Source: Mucilaginibacter pankratovii (GTDB lineage Bacteria; Bacteroidota; Bacteroidia; Sphingobacteriales; Sphingobacteriaceae). From it: 64,000 nucleotides of DNA. A program made the position numbers and the translations under genes. Positions 1 through 9,700 of this stretch are shown here, in pieces (within the stretch, counting starts at the first letter, position 1; each line of letters opens with the position of its first letter). The stretch lies in the NCBI RefSeq assembly GCF_014773265.1, contig NZ_JACWMY010000001.1, positions 62,001 through 126,000 on the forward strand, read 5' to 3'. The notes beneath the pieces are model-generated. The model was given only the letters and a program-made list of their open reading frames with translations. It ran no database searches and was not told where the DNA came from.

Positions 1-845
1 ATATCAATTCGTACAATTTTTCGTACCCGCAACTGCACCAGGTGCTGGAACCTAAACCTGCCTTAAGCGTTTACCATTGCGTAGACCCGATAATTGAAGA
101 GTACCAGCTTAAACATGGCGTGCACAACGAGGAGATCCTGGCAAAAAGCCTAGATATGATCATCTGCACCAGTCGCGAACTGCGTAACAAAAAATCATTC
201 CTCAACCGCAACTCCTACTTTGTGGCCAATGCGGCTAATCTTACACATAGCCAAAAAGCACTTGACCCTGCCCTGCCGTTAGCAGATATCTTAGCAGGAA
301 TAAAAAAACCTGTGGTAGGTTATTTTGGCGCCATAGAACGCCGCATAGATTATGCGCTGATAAAAAGGGTAATTGCCGATAACCCGGATAAAAGCTTTGT
401 ATTTGTAGGCCCGGTAGACAAAGATTATATCCGCGAGGGCGACTTTACCGCGCCTAACCTGCACCTGCCCGGCCCGGTTGCTTACGTGCAAATGCCGGCA
501 GTGTTAAAAGGCTTTGATGTTTGTATCATCCCCTTTAAAAAAGACGATGTGAGCAACAATATCTTCCCGCTGAAGCTATTTGAATACCTGGGTGCCGGCA
601 AGCCGGTGGTGTCTACCGATTTTAACGACGATCTGCAAAACTTCACAGCCGGGCTTGTGCCCTATTGCAACACTGCCGAAGAATTTTCCGCAGCATTAAA
701 TGCAGCTTTAGTGGATGCACAAGCAACCGAAAAAGTAAAGCAACGTATAAGTATTGCAGCCAATAACACCTGGGAACACAGAATTGCCGATATTAAAGAA
801 CTATTAACCGGGGCATTGGCCGAAAAAGGCAAAACGGTTACTTAA
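1..845 (+). CDS. Glycosyltransferase, GT4/GT1-like, 5' truncated
   Basis: The reading frame is open from the first bases of the window (codons from position 3), so the GTG at 42 is probably internal and the real start lies upstream. The visible part is the C-terminal half of a GT-B glycosyltransferase. It has a beta-strand entry GYFGAIERR, then FPLKLFEYLGAGKPVVSTD, the E-x7-E type nucleotide-sugar binding region typical of GT4-like enzymes. The N-terminal acceptor domain is mostly missing. It is followed after 28 bp by a second glycosyltransferase and then by an NRPS on the same strand, which suggests one locus for a surface glycan or glycoconjugate. Donor and acceptor cannot be read from the sequence. 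Confidence 0.8.
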   Translation, partial: INSYNFSYPQLHQVLEPKPALSVYHCVDPIIEEYQLKHGVHNEEILAKSLDMIICTSRELRNKKSFLNRNSYFVANAANLTHSQKALDPALPLADILAGIKKPVVGYFGAIERRIDYALIKRVIADNPDKSFVFVGPVDKDYIREGDFTAPNLHLPGPVAYVQMPAVLKGFDVCIIPFKKDDVSNNIFPLKLFEYLGAGKPVVSTDFNDDLQNFTAGLVPYCNTAEEFSAALNAALVDAQATEKVKQRISIAANNTWEHRIADIKELLTGALAEKGKTVT

Positions 846-873
846 ATTTACAGATAATTAAACAGGCTTAAAA

Positions 874-2061
874 ATGGACATCATAAAACTTATCTTCTCT
901 ATCATTTTTACCCTTGTATTTATATACCTGGGCGTTTATAGCCTGTACCTGTTTGTATTTTCGGTAGTGGGCAAGCTTATTGTTAAAAAGGCCCCGCCTG
1001 TTGCTTCCGCCTACAGCAAATTTGTGATCTACATTTGCTCGTATAAAGAAGATGCTATCATTCTTGATTCGGCCGCGCAGGCCCTTACCATAGATTATCC
1101 TAAGGATAAATTCCACGTGTGCGTAATAGCCGATTCGATGCAGCCGGAGACTATCGTAAAGCTAAAAGAAATGCCTTTACAGGTAGTTGAGGTAGTGTTT
1201 GAAAGCAGTACTAAATCAAAGGCGCTGCACGCCGCAATCGCCAATACGTTCGAAGATTTTGACGCAGCCGTAGTGTTTGATATTGACAACATTGCCGCCC
1301 CCGATTACCTGCGCCATATAAATAATTACCTGCACGCCGGCAAAAGGGTGATACAGGGCCATCGCGTTGCTAAAAACACCGAAACCCCGGTTGCAATACT
1401 GGATGCCATAAGTGAGGAGGTAAACAATCACATTTTCCGCAAGGCACAGCAGGTTTTTAACCTGTCGGCAGCTATAATTGGTTCTGGCATGGCGCTTGAG
1501 TACAAGTTATTTAAGGATACAATGGCTCAGATAGATGCGGTAGGTGGTTTTGATAAAGAGATGGGCCTGGTGCTTACCCGCCAAAACATCCACGTTGCGT
1601 ATGCCGATGCGGCTTTGATATATGATGAAAAAGTAAGCAACCCCGAAGTATTTAAAAAACAACGCCGCCGCTGGCTTTCGGCGCAGTTTAGCCTGCTGAA
1701 AACCTATGGGATGACGGGCTTTACCGAATTGTTTGCACGTGGTAACTTTGATTACTTTAACGAGATCTATCAAACAGCCATACTGCCAAGGATACTGATG
1801 CTGGGCCTGATGCCTTTCATGCTGTTCATATCACTGCTAACGCCGGGAATTGGCCCATCGTGGCAAATGTGGCTTACAGCAACCGCGCTTTGCTATATTG
1901 GGATATTGGTAGCTGTACCTGGCCAGTTTTTCAACAGCAAACTATTAGGGGCGGTATTAAAGTTACCTCTCATATTTTTCGCAATGCTGGCATTGTTGTT
2001 TAAATTGAAGGGCGCGAATAAGAAATTTATTCACACACCGCATAATCCAACCAGCAATTAA
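874..2061 (+). CDS. Membrane glycosyltransferase family 2
   Basis: A 395-residue processive-type GT2. There is one N-terminal membrane segment (about residues 5-32), a cytoplasmic GT-A domain with the metal-binding DxD as FDIDN (D136, D138), and a QRRRW motif (263-267) matching the Q/RxxRW signature of cellulose synthase and hyaluronan synthase relatives. Two or three hydrophobic segments follow (about 295-375). The usual TED base motif is not clear; the equivalent region reads GGFDKEM, with E229 as a possible base. It starts 28 bp after the upstream glycosyltransferase, so the two are probably co-transcribed. It likely builds or extends a glycan at the inner membrane. The substrate is unknown. 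Confidence 0.85.
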   Translation: MDIIKLIFSIIFTLVFIYLGVYSLYLFVFSVVGKLIVKKAPPVASAYSKFVIYICSYKEDAIILDSAAQALTIDYPKDKFHVCVIADSMQPETIVKLKEMPLQVVEVVFESSTKSKALHAAIANTFEDFDAAVVFDIDNIAAPDYLRHINNYLHAGKRVIQGHRVAKNTETPVAILDAISEEVNNHIFRKAQQVFNLSAAIIGSGMALEYKLFKDTMAQIDAVGGFDKEMGLVLTRQNIHVAYADAALIYDEKVSNPEVFKKQRRRWLSAQFSLLKTYGMTGFTELFARGNFDYFNEIYQTAILPRILMLGLMPFMLFISLLTPGIGPSWQMWLTATALCYIGILVAVPGQFFNSKLLGAVLKLPLIFFAMLALLFKLKGANKKFIHTPHNPTSN

Positions 2062-2153
2062 CACGTATATACTTGTGTATCTAACACACTTTGAATAATA
2101 ACAAATAAAAAATAGGTTTTAGCAAAGGTCCCCCTGCTTAGCTAATTGAATAT

Positions 2154-4787
2154 ATGGAAGCAACAATACTTAACAACACCAAGGTAGATTACCCAAAAGA
2201 GAAGGCTTTGTTCGATCTTTTTAATGAGAGCGCGCAGGCATATCCCGATAAAATTGCCATTAGCTTTCATGATCGTTCTTTAACCTACACCGAGGTGGCC
2301 AATACTGCCAACAGGATAGCTGCTCTATTGGTTCAGAAAGGGATAAAAAAGGGCGACATTATTGGGCTTGCATTAGATCGCACGCCCGAAATGATCATTT
2401 CGTTGCTGGCCATCATGAAATCGGGCGCGGCTTACGTCCCGCTCGATCCTGAATACCCGAAAGACCGTATAGAATTTATGCTGGAAGATTCCAGCGCAAA
2501 AATATTGATCACATCGGCAAAATACGCCGGGCATTACGCGGCAAATACCACCGAAGTGCTAATTGAGCAGGCGCTTGCAGAGTCGGCAGAACTCGTACCC
2601 GAACAACCGAATACGGGCGTTACCGGTGCCAACCTTGCTTACATACTCTATACATCAGGCTCTACCGGTAAACCCAAAGGCGTGCAAATTGCGCACCACA
2701 GCCTGGTGAATTTTATATTGAGCTGCCAAAAAAAACCGGGCATTACATCTGCCGATAAAACACTGGCCGTAGCAACCATATCGTTTGATATAGCCGGGTT
2801 AGATATTTACCTGCCGCTAAGCGTTGGTGCGGAGCTGGTGCTGGCCGATTCGTTAACCGCGAAGGACGGCCGCGCAGTGCTGGATATTGTACGTAACCAG
2901 GGCATCACCATATTGCAGGCCACCCCTTACACCTGGCGCATGATGCTGGAGGTAGATTGGGATGAAAAACTACCGTTAAAAGTATTCACCGGCGGCGAAG
3001 CTTTAGCAAAGGACCTCGCAGCGAAACTGATAGCACGCAGCAGCGAAGTTTGGAACTTGTACGGCCCAACCGAAACAACCATTTACTCGATAATAAAGCG
3101 TGTAACCGATGCCGAAGACGTAACCATTGGCTGGCCGGTAGATAATACCCAGATTTACATTGTTGACGAAGCCATGAATAGCTTAACCAATGGCGATATT
3201 GGCGAGATACTGATCGGAGGCGACGGTGTATCCTGGGGTTATTTGAACCGCGAAGAACTCACCGCCGAAAAATTTATAGATAACCCGTTCTCAAATATCC
3301 CGGGTGATAAGATATACCGCACCGGCGACTTAGGTAAACTAAGGCCCGATGGCGAAGTGGTTTGCCTCGGCCGTATAGATCACCAGGTAAAAGTGCGCGG
3401 CTACCGTATAGAACTGGGCGAGATTGAATTTCACCTGGGTAAACAGGAAGATATAAAAGAAGCCGTGGTAATAGCCCGTGAGGATACTCCCGGTTACCCG
3501 CGACTGGTAGCCTACCTGCTGTTAAAATCAGGCGAAACCGGGTACGCTTCAGCGCAACAGCTTGATGCCTGGCAAAACGCCTTGCTTGCCGAATTACCCG
3601 AATATATGGTACCGGATGACTTTGTGCTGCTGGATGTAATTCCGTCTACCCCCAACGGTAAAATAGACCGCAAGGCCCTCCCAAAGCCGGATTATAGCCA
3701 CATCATCCGTTCCGACGCTTACGTTGCCCCCCGTACCAGTAATGAAAAACTGGTAGCCGATATCTGGCAGGAAATGATGGGGCTGGATAAGATCAGCATG
3801 GTAGATAACTTCTTCCAACTTGGTGGCCGCTCGCTGGTAGCGGTTAAAATAATGGCCAAACTGGAAGAAAAAACGGGTAAACGCCTGCCGCTGGCAACTT
3901 TATTTGAGCACTCTACGGTAGAAAAGCTGGCTGCAAGGCTGGATGTTAATTCCGAATTGATCACCTGGGATTCGCTGGTTCCTATCAAACCTAAAGGCAG
4001 CAAAATGCCTTTATATATAGTACATGGCGCCGGCTTAAACGTATTGCTCTTCAACGCACTGGCCATGAATATGGATGATGAGCAACCGGTTTACGGCCTG
4101 CAGGCAAAAGGCATTAACGGTATAGATGAACCTTTGGACGTAATGGAAGAAATTGCCGCAAATTACGTGGAAGAGATCATTAACCACGACCCGGTTGGCC
4201 CTTACGCCATTGCCGGATACTCCTTAGGTGGAATGATAGCTTACGAAATGGCCAAACAAATGCTGGCTTTGGGTAAGGATGTAAAAATGCTGGCCATGTT
4301 TGATACCTATGCCGACCAAACCAAGGTGCATACGCCGCCATTAAAACGCACTATAAAAGACGCCTGGTTCTTTGTAAAACAGGTGGCTTATACGCCCATC
4401 CTTTTCATTGAAGATCCTAAACGTACCATTGAATATAAAAGCCGCGAAATTGGTAGGCGGATAGCGAAAGTTTACAAAAAAGCATTCCCAAATAAAGTAA
4501 AGAAGAAAGAAGGTTTTGCCGCTTACACCGATGATATCCACGAAAAAAGCGAAATGGCGCAACGCAACTATTTGTTAACGCCTGTTGATATCAAGATAGA
4601 ACTCTTCCGTGCTAAGAAAAAGACATTCTATATGGATGATTTTAAAAATTTAGGCTGGCTCCCATTTGCCCTTAAAGGCGTTAACGTGCATGATATCCCC
4701 GGCGAGCATAATACCATCTTCGCCCCTCCGAATGATAAGCAATTTGCCAGGGTTTTGCAGGAATGCCTGGATAAAGCAGTAAAATAA
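2154..4787 (+). CDS. Single-module NRPS: adenylation-carrier-thioesterase
   Basis: An 877-residue protein with no condensation domain. The adenylation domain spans about 15-515 with core motifs YILYTSGSTGKPKG (A3), NLYGPTETT (A5), YRTGDLGK (A7), GRIDHQVKVRGYRIELGEIE (A8) and NGKIDRKALP (A10). The carrier domain is about 525-600, with the phosphopantetheine serine S560 in LGGRSL. A type I thioesterase is about 615-877, with GYSLGG (S690), D717 and H852 as likely triad. Aligning by eye with GrsA gives the specificity residues D-I-L-Q-F-G-L-I-Y-K, close to the published glycine code DILQLGLIWK. The thioesterase carries a basic insertion around 725-790. It lies 92 bp after the GT2 gene. The product may be a glycyl conjugate; the acceptor is unknown. 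No phosphopantetheinyl transferase is seen in the window. Confidence 0.9.
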   Translation: MEATILNNTKVDYPKEKALFDLFNESAQAYPDKIAISFHDRSLTYTEVANTANRIAALLVQKGIKKGDIIGLALDRTPEMIISLLAIMKSGAAYVPLDPEYPKDRIEFMLEDSSAKILITSAKYAGHYAANTTEVLIEQALAESAELVPEQPNTGVTGANLAYILYTSGSTGKPKGVQIAHHSLVNFILSCQKKPGITSADKTLAVATISFDIAGLDIYLPLSVGAELVLADSLTAKDGRAVLDIVRNQGITILQATPYTWRMMLEVDWDEKLPLKVFTGGEALAKDLAAKLIARSSEVWNLYGPTETTIYSIIKRVTDAEDVTIGWPVDNTQIYIVDEAMNSLTNGDIGEILIGGDGVSWGYLNREELTAEKFIDNPFSNIPGDKIYRTGDLGKLRPDGEVVCLGRIDHQVKVRGYRIELGEIEFHLGKQEDIKEAVVIAREDTPGYPRLVAYLLLKSGETGYASAQQLDAWQNALLAELPEYMVPDDFVLLDVIPSTPNGKIDRKALPKPDYSHIIRSDAYVAPRTSNEKLVADIWQEMMGLDKISMVDNFFQLGGRSLVAVKIMAKLEEKTGKRLPLATLFEHSTVEKLAARLDVNSELITWDSLVPIKPKGSKMPLYIVHGAGLNVLLFNALAMNMDDEQPVYGLQAKGINGIDEPLDVMEEIAANYVEEIINHDPVGPYAIAGYSLGGMIAYEMAKQMLALGKDVKMLAMFDTYADQTKVHTPPLKRTIKDAWFFVKQVAYTPILFIEDPKRTIEYKSREIGRRIAKVYKKAFPNKVKKKEGFAAYTDDIHEKSEMAQRNYLLTPVDIKIELFRAKKKTFYMDDFKNLGWLPFALKGVNVHDIPGEHNTIFAPPNDKQFARVLQECLDKAVK

Positions 4788-4810
4788 ACAAAAACGAATT
4801 TCACGAATAG

Positions 4811-4848
4811 AAACTGTAGAGACGCAATATTTTGCGTCTCTACAGTTT
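4811..4848. repeat. Perfect 17-bp-arm palindrome, GTAGAGACGC family, copy 1
   Basis: Arms AAACTGTAGAGACGCAA and its reverse complement around a TATT loop, starting 23 bp after the NRPS stop codon. No T-run follows, so it is not a standard intrinsic terminator, though the hairpin could protect the 3' end of the mRNA. A shorter relative with the same AGAGACGC core lies at 12548-12571. Confidence 0.8.
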
Positions 4849-4851
4849 CCC

Positions 4852-4940
4852 TCGTCATTGCTGTAAGGAACGAAGCAATCTCTACGTGGGACAAGCGGAT
4901 TTGCAAGGTGGCTCTGTTTGCCGGGAGATTGCTTTGTACC
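4852..4940. repeat. Dispersed-type inverted repeat (GAAGCAATCTC element)
   Basis: Imperfect terminal inverted repeat: GGAACGAAGCAATCTC at 4867-4882 against the reverse complement of 4925-4940 (14 of 16 match). The 42-bp centre has no ORF. It sits directly after the 4811-4848 hairpin. It resembles REP or MITE-like intergenic elements; no other copy was seen in this window. Confidence 0.55.
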
Positions 4941-4988
4941 AAAGATAATGTTGAGAGAGGAGACTATCAGTTCTTTCTTATTCTCAAT

Positions 4989-4996
4989 TAACTTTG
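4989..4996 (+). promoter_or_regulatory. Candidate -7 element TAACTTTG
   Basis: Matches the Bacteroidota TAnnTTTG -7 consensus, 29 bp before the ATG of the DUF1080 gene. No clear -33 TTTG was seen. Confidence 0.4.
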
Positions 4997-5025
4997 TAGC
5001 TTTAGCCATCTAATTATAAACCAAT

Positions 5026-6003
5026 ATGAAAATCTCACCCCAACGTATTCTTCGATTTTTAGGCGCACAGGCTGTTTTGGCGCTGCTGCTTTGTTCAACT
5101 TTAAAGGTTTCGGCACAGGATCACGAATTGAAAAAAGACCCTGATGTAATTGGCCGCTGGGACCTGACAATGGAGAAGGACGGCAAAACCCAGCCATCGT
5201 GGCTGGAGGTGCAAAAATCGGGCACGCACACCCTCATCGGGCGTTTTACATATGCATTCGGTAGTGCACGCCCTATATCTGAAGTGAAACCTAAAGACGG
5301 CAAATTTAGCTTCTCTATCCCCCCGCAATGGGAAGAGGGCAACCGCAATATGGATTTTGAATTTGAAGTTGGTGGCGATGTAATAAAAGGCACCATGGTG
5401 TATACCGATGGCAAAAGCTACAGCTTTACCGGCGTACGCGCACCGCGTATGTTGCCTACCAAAGCACCGGTTTGGGGCAAACCTATTGTCCTTTTCAACG
5501 GCAAAGATACAAAGGGCTGGCACACAGACGGAAGGCCAAACCAGTGGATCGTTGAAAAAGGCGTTTTACGCAGCCTTAAGTCGGGCGCCAACTTGCTTAC
5601 CGACAAAACCTTTGGCGATTTTAAACTCCATATCGAGTTCCGTTACAAACAAGGCAGCAACAGCGGCGTTTACTTACGTGGCCGCTACGAAGTACAGGTT
5701 ATTGATACCAAAAGCGGCGAGCCCGAGCCTATCAACAACCAGTTCAGTTCTGTTTATGGCTTTTTACCTCCAACAAAAATGATGGCAAAAAATCCCGGCG
5801 AATGGCAGTCTTACGATATTACGCTGGTTGGCCGCCTGGTTACCATTGTGGCTAACGGCACCGAAGTAATAAGCAGGGCAGAGATACCGGGCATTACCGG
5901 TGGCGCCATCAACAGCCGCGAAGGTGAACCCGGACCATTAATGATACAAGGCGACCACGGGCCGATTGACTACAGGAATATTGTGATTACGCCTGCGAAA
6001 TAA
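5026..6003 (+). CDS. Secreted DUF1080 protein (3-keto-disaccharide hydrolase family)
   Basis: A 325-residue protein with a signal peptide (cleavage likely after VSA, residue 30). Residues 40-140 form a small beta-rich domain that starts VIGRWDLTM and that I do not recognise. Residues about 150-323 match the DUF1080 concanavalin-like fold, with the diagnostic entry VLFNGKDTKGW and later SNSGVYLRGRYEVQV. Members of this family act on 3-keto-glycosides, and many are periplasmic or outer-surface proteins in Bacteroidota. The gene has its own candidate promoter and ends at a strong bidirectional terminator, so it appears monocistronic. The exact sugar substrate is not visible. Confidence 0.85.
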   Translation: MKISPQRILRFLGAQAVLALLLCSTLKVSAQDHELKKDPDVIGRWDLTMEKDGKTQPSWLEVQKSGTHTLIGRFTYAFGSARPISEVKPKDGKFSFSIPPQWEEGNRNMDFEFEVGGDVIKGTMVYTDGKSYSFTGVRAPRMLPTKAPVWGKPIVLFNGKDTKGWHTDGRPNQWIVEKGVLRSLKSGANLLTDKTFGDFKLHIEFRYKQGSNSGVYLRGRYEVQVIDTKSGEPEPINNQFSSVYGFLPPTKMMAKNPGEWQSYDITLVGRLVTIVANGTEVISRAEIPGITGGAINSREGEPGPLMIQGDHGPIDYRNIVITPAK

Positions 6004-6012
6004 GAACCTGCA

Positions 6013-6060
6013 ATTCACAAAAGAAGCGGCGCAATTAATTGTGCCGCTTCTTTTGTGAAT
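6013..6060. terminator. Bidirectional terminator between convergent genes
   Basis: Long palindrome: arms ATTCACAAAAGAAGCGGC (6013-6030) and GCCGCTTCTTTTGTGAAT (6043-6060), with the inner bases G-CAATTAATTGTG also largely self-complementary. It serves the DUF1080 gene (+) and the AHSA1 gene (-). Confidence 0.85.
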
Positions 6061-6067
6061 GAAAATT

Positions 6068-6490
6068 TCATTTTCCTTCTACGTATGCCTTCAAATTATT
6101 CAATACCGCCTGGCAGGCGATTTGCTGGTTTTCGATCGGGTCAGATCCCTGTGGTTCGAAGCTTTCGGTAATGGTTACCGGGTTGCTGCCACTGAATTTT
6201 ATGATAGACCTGCGCCCATCATCCAGCGTATAGGCGAGGAGTTGCTGCGGAATAACTTCATCATAAGTGCCTTCGAAATTAAAGCTGAAGCTACCATCCT
6301 TTAAACCCATCACAAACAAAAACCTGCCGCCGGGCCGCGGATCATTTTCCGCATGCGAGGTATGCCAATCGGGAGAAAAACTGTTCCAATGCAGGATATC
6401 GGCAGGGTTATGCCATATCTCCCACACTTTTTCAATCGGTGCGCTTATTTCAACGGTGGCGCTTAGGGCGTTGTCTTTTAAAATCATCAT
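6068..6490 (-). CDS. SRPBCC / AHSA1-like protein
   Basis: A 140-residue START-like (SRPBCC) protein of the 'activator of Hsp90 ATPase homolog 1-like' family. It begins with the typical strand VEISAPIEKVWEIWHNPADILHWN. PGGRFLFVM and FEGTYDEVIPQQLLAYTLDDGR follow, and it ends with a long helix. The fold forms a hydrophobic ligand-binding cavity, and the bacterial members have no single known function. No signal peptide, so cytoplasmic. It converges on the DUF1080 gene through a shared terminator. Confidence 0.85.
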   Translation of the reverse strand: MMILKDNALSATVEISAPIEKVWEIWHNPADILHWNSFSPDWHTSHAENDPRPGGRFLFVMGLKDGSFSFNFEGTYDEVIPQQLLAYTLDDGRRSIIKFSGSNPVTITESFEPQGSDPIENQQIACQAVLNNLKAYVEGK

Positions 6491-6593
6491 CAGATGCAGT
6501 TTATTGCAAATATATGGCGTGACTGCATCGCAACAAATGGGCTATTACGCCATTGTTATGGGTGATTTGCGGCAAGCCATAAATTTACCCGTT

Positions 6594-6713
6594 GTCATTT
6601 CGACCGAGCGACAGCGAGAGAGAAATCTTGTTGTTGATGCAAAGCTCGACACCTTGCATGCCGCTTTGCTTATCTAACAAGATTCCTCGTCGCTGCGCTT
6701 CCCTCGGAATGAC
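6594..6713. repeat. MITE-like inverted repeat, GTCATTtCGA family, copy 1
   Basis: About 38-bp imperfect terminal inverted repeats (6594-6632 and 6676-6713). They begin GTCATTTCGACCGAGCGACA and end with the complement of GTCATTCCGAGGGAAGCGCA, and both run into ATCTTGTT at their inner ends. The centre is non-coding. A second copy lies at 43540-43676. Confidence 0.75.
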
Positions 6714-6726
6714 ATTGCGTTTTTAT

Positions 6727-9700
6727 TTACTTTACCACCTCAACCCATTGGCCTTTTATCAGTGCGTTTATATCGTGGTTATACATGGCTTCGCAGTAGG
6801 CGGCGGGCAGGTAATATTTACCGGCGTAGGCCGCGTTGAGCATCACGTAATAAGTAACCTCGGTGTTTTCGCTTAGGCTGAAGTAGGTGTTCACCCTATC
6901 ATCGCGGATGTCGCGGTAGTCGGATGCGGAGGATTTAAAGGCCTCGTCGTTATTCAACATACGGGTATTCAGGATCTCCCATCCCGATGGGAAGATCTGC
7001 GTAAGCGCCATGTTATCGTACCGGCCTCGTTTGCCCGGGTTTTTAATGTTTACCTGTGCAACAAAATCGCTTCCCTGTTTCAGTTTTGTCGGGTCGATAG
7101 GTTTGCCACCGAGACTGAAATAGCCTACGCGCATCTGTAAGATATCAGGGTTAACATAGGTTTTAACATCCTGGCCCGATGATGGCTGCCCTTGCTGAAT
7201 CAACCTTACATAAAGTTGGTTGGTACCTGTATTTTTCATGGTAACCTTGCCACCATTTGCGGCTATTGGCGAAGCCCAGATATACGAAGCGGAGTTAATG
7301 TTCCCTTTATCGTTATTGGCCTGGAAGTTGAACAACAGCTTACTGCCCGATTTATTGGTGCCGCAATATTCCGCTATCGCGACAAGTGAATAGGCGGTGG
7401 TCTGCGTGCTATACCAGCTATCCACCGAAAGCCTCGACGCCACCGAGCGCAATACCCCTGCAGCTTTCTGGCGCTGGTTTAACAGGGTGAGCGTTTCCAG
7501 TATCATGGCCTCATCGCGCATATCAGAGCCGTAAGTGCCGTACATGGCGTTATAAGGAGCAATATCGGTAGGCAGACCGCTGATCATCCGCAAGCCAACT
7601 TCGGGCTGCCCGGCCAGTTTGTAAGCGGCGGCCAGTCGCCAGCGGGCTTCTACGCTCAGGTACTGGTACTCTTTTAACCTGTTCATAGCGCCTAATTCAG
7701 GCGAGCCGGAGAGGGCCAGCAGGAACAGGCGGTAAGCCTGCACCAGATCCGTATAGTAATAGTAACCGTGAATATTGGTGCGCGGGTCGGGCGACCAGTT
7801 CACTGCCTTTTGTTTTTGGTAACGTTTCCACTCGTTTATTAAGCCGGCGGGCAGGCTGTAGCCTTTTGCCTGTGCTGCCAACAGGAAATGCCCTGCGTAA
7901 TTGGTTCCCCATTCGTCGGCATCGCCCTGGCCCGGCCAGTAGGTTAAGCCGCCGCCCGGTGCCCGGAAACCGTTCAGACGGTTGATGGTCAGTTTAATAT
8001 TACGGTCGCTTTCTGCCTTTTGGCGCGAAGAAAGGTCGAGCAATTGGCTCAAATACAGCTGCGGGAAGCCCGATGAAGTGGTTTGCTCCACGCAGCCGTG
8101 TGGATAGCTGATGAGGTAATCCAGGCGTTTGCCAAGGTTGAGCGGCGGGATGCTGGCCACCTCAAGGCTGGCTTTATTGGTACCATTTATTCCAACGGCT
8201 GCATATGGCGCAACCCAGGTTTCACCCGGCTTTAGTTCCTTTTCGGTAACCCGGCTTACCGGTGGATTAGGGTTGCGTACGTTCAGCTCTACATCATAAG
8301 CCGTGCTTTCGCCGCCCGATTTCGCGGTGATCTTCACTTTGCCAACGCCAACAAAATCCTTAACATCCAGATCGAAGGTAACCAGCTGGTCGCCCGGTTT
8401 GCTGAATGTAACTGTGCGGGTATTGTTACCGCCAAGGTTGCTGAACGCGTTTGATTGCACCTGCACCGTTACCGATTTGATATTGTTCTCCATCGCGAAG
8501 ACTGTTACCGGCAGCTGCACTTTTTCTGATGGCCCTAAAACCCTCGGCAAAGTGGCCAGTATCATCAGTGGCTTTTTAACTGCAACTGCTTTTTCTGCGG
8601 TACCATACGCACCGTCGTGCCCGGCTATAACCATAGCTTTTACCGAACCTACATACTGTGGTAAGGTGAATTTGGTGGTCTGGCTTGCACCTTTCTCCAA
8701 GCGGAATGGACCCAGGAATTTTACTACCGGTTTAAAACGGTTTACGGTTACGTTCTTGTTAACGCCGCCGGTACCGTCGCCACCAATGCTGAGGATGCGT
8801 TCCAAACCGCCGCCGAATGCGCCGATCACGTAATCGAACAGATCCCAGGTTTTCACCCCCAGCGCCTCGTGTGCGTAGAACGCTTCGTGCGGATCCGGGG
8901 TTTTATAGTTGGTGATATCGAGCAAGCCCTCGTCTACAATGGCGATGGTATAGGTCATGGCCTTACCATTCGCCTCGGAAACTGTTATGGCCGATTGCGT
9001 TTCGGGGCGGATCTTATCCGGCATCGTGATCACCGGTTTCAGGATGGTTTCAGGGTTATCTACATTAATTGGGATGGCGCCGTACATGCGTATCGGCAGG
9101 TCGTTTTTAGTTTGCGAATGGCGCTGCAACAGCGTTACGTTCACAAACACGTTGGGGGCCATGGTTTCGTCAACCTTAAACGTGTAACGGGTTTCGCCCT
9201 TTTTTGTATCTATCCAGGTGGTTTTTAACACCTTGCTGCCATTTTCAAAACTGATGAGTGCGTGCCCGTCGCCACCGGTTGGGATCGTAAGGGTAGCATC
9301 CTCGCCAACTTTGTAGTTGGTTTTGTCGGATGTAAAGGAAAGCATCGCTGCCTCAGTAGGCGCGGTGTTCTGCAAGCGTTCCGACCAGTTTGGCCAATCC
9401 ACATACATGATCTTGCCGGTGGAGTGCCCTGTCTCCGGGTCTTTTATGCGGATGAGGTAACGGCCCCAATCTGCCTTTGGTATACGGAGGGTATATTTGC
9501 CGCGTCCGTTATTCAGCGTAACCCTACCGGTTTTTATCAGCTTGTTGTACTTGTCCTGGGTAAAGTTGCTCATCTCGTCGCCGCTTTCGTCCCACCACCA
9601 GCGCCATTGGATCTTATAAAGCTCCAATTCCACGGTGCGTGTACCGCTGAAGAGTTTTCCTTTGGTGTCTACAGCGGCAATGTCTATCACCTGGTCCTTA

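Noticed and set aside
4650..5009. Minus-strand frame over the NRPS end and the repeats
   Set aside because: It runs through the hairpin and inverted repeat, and no recognisable protein results.
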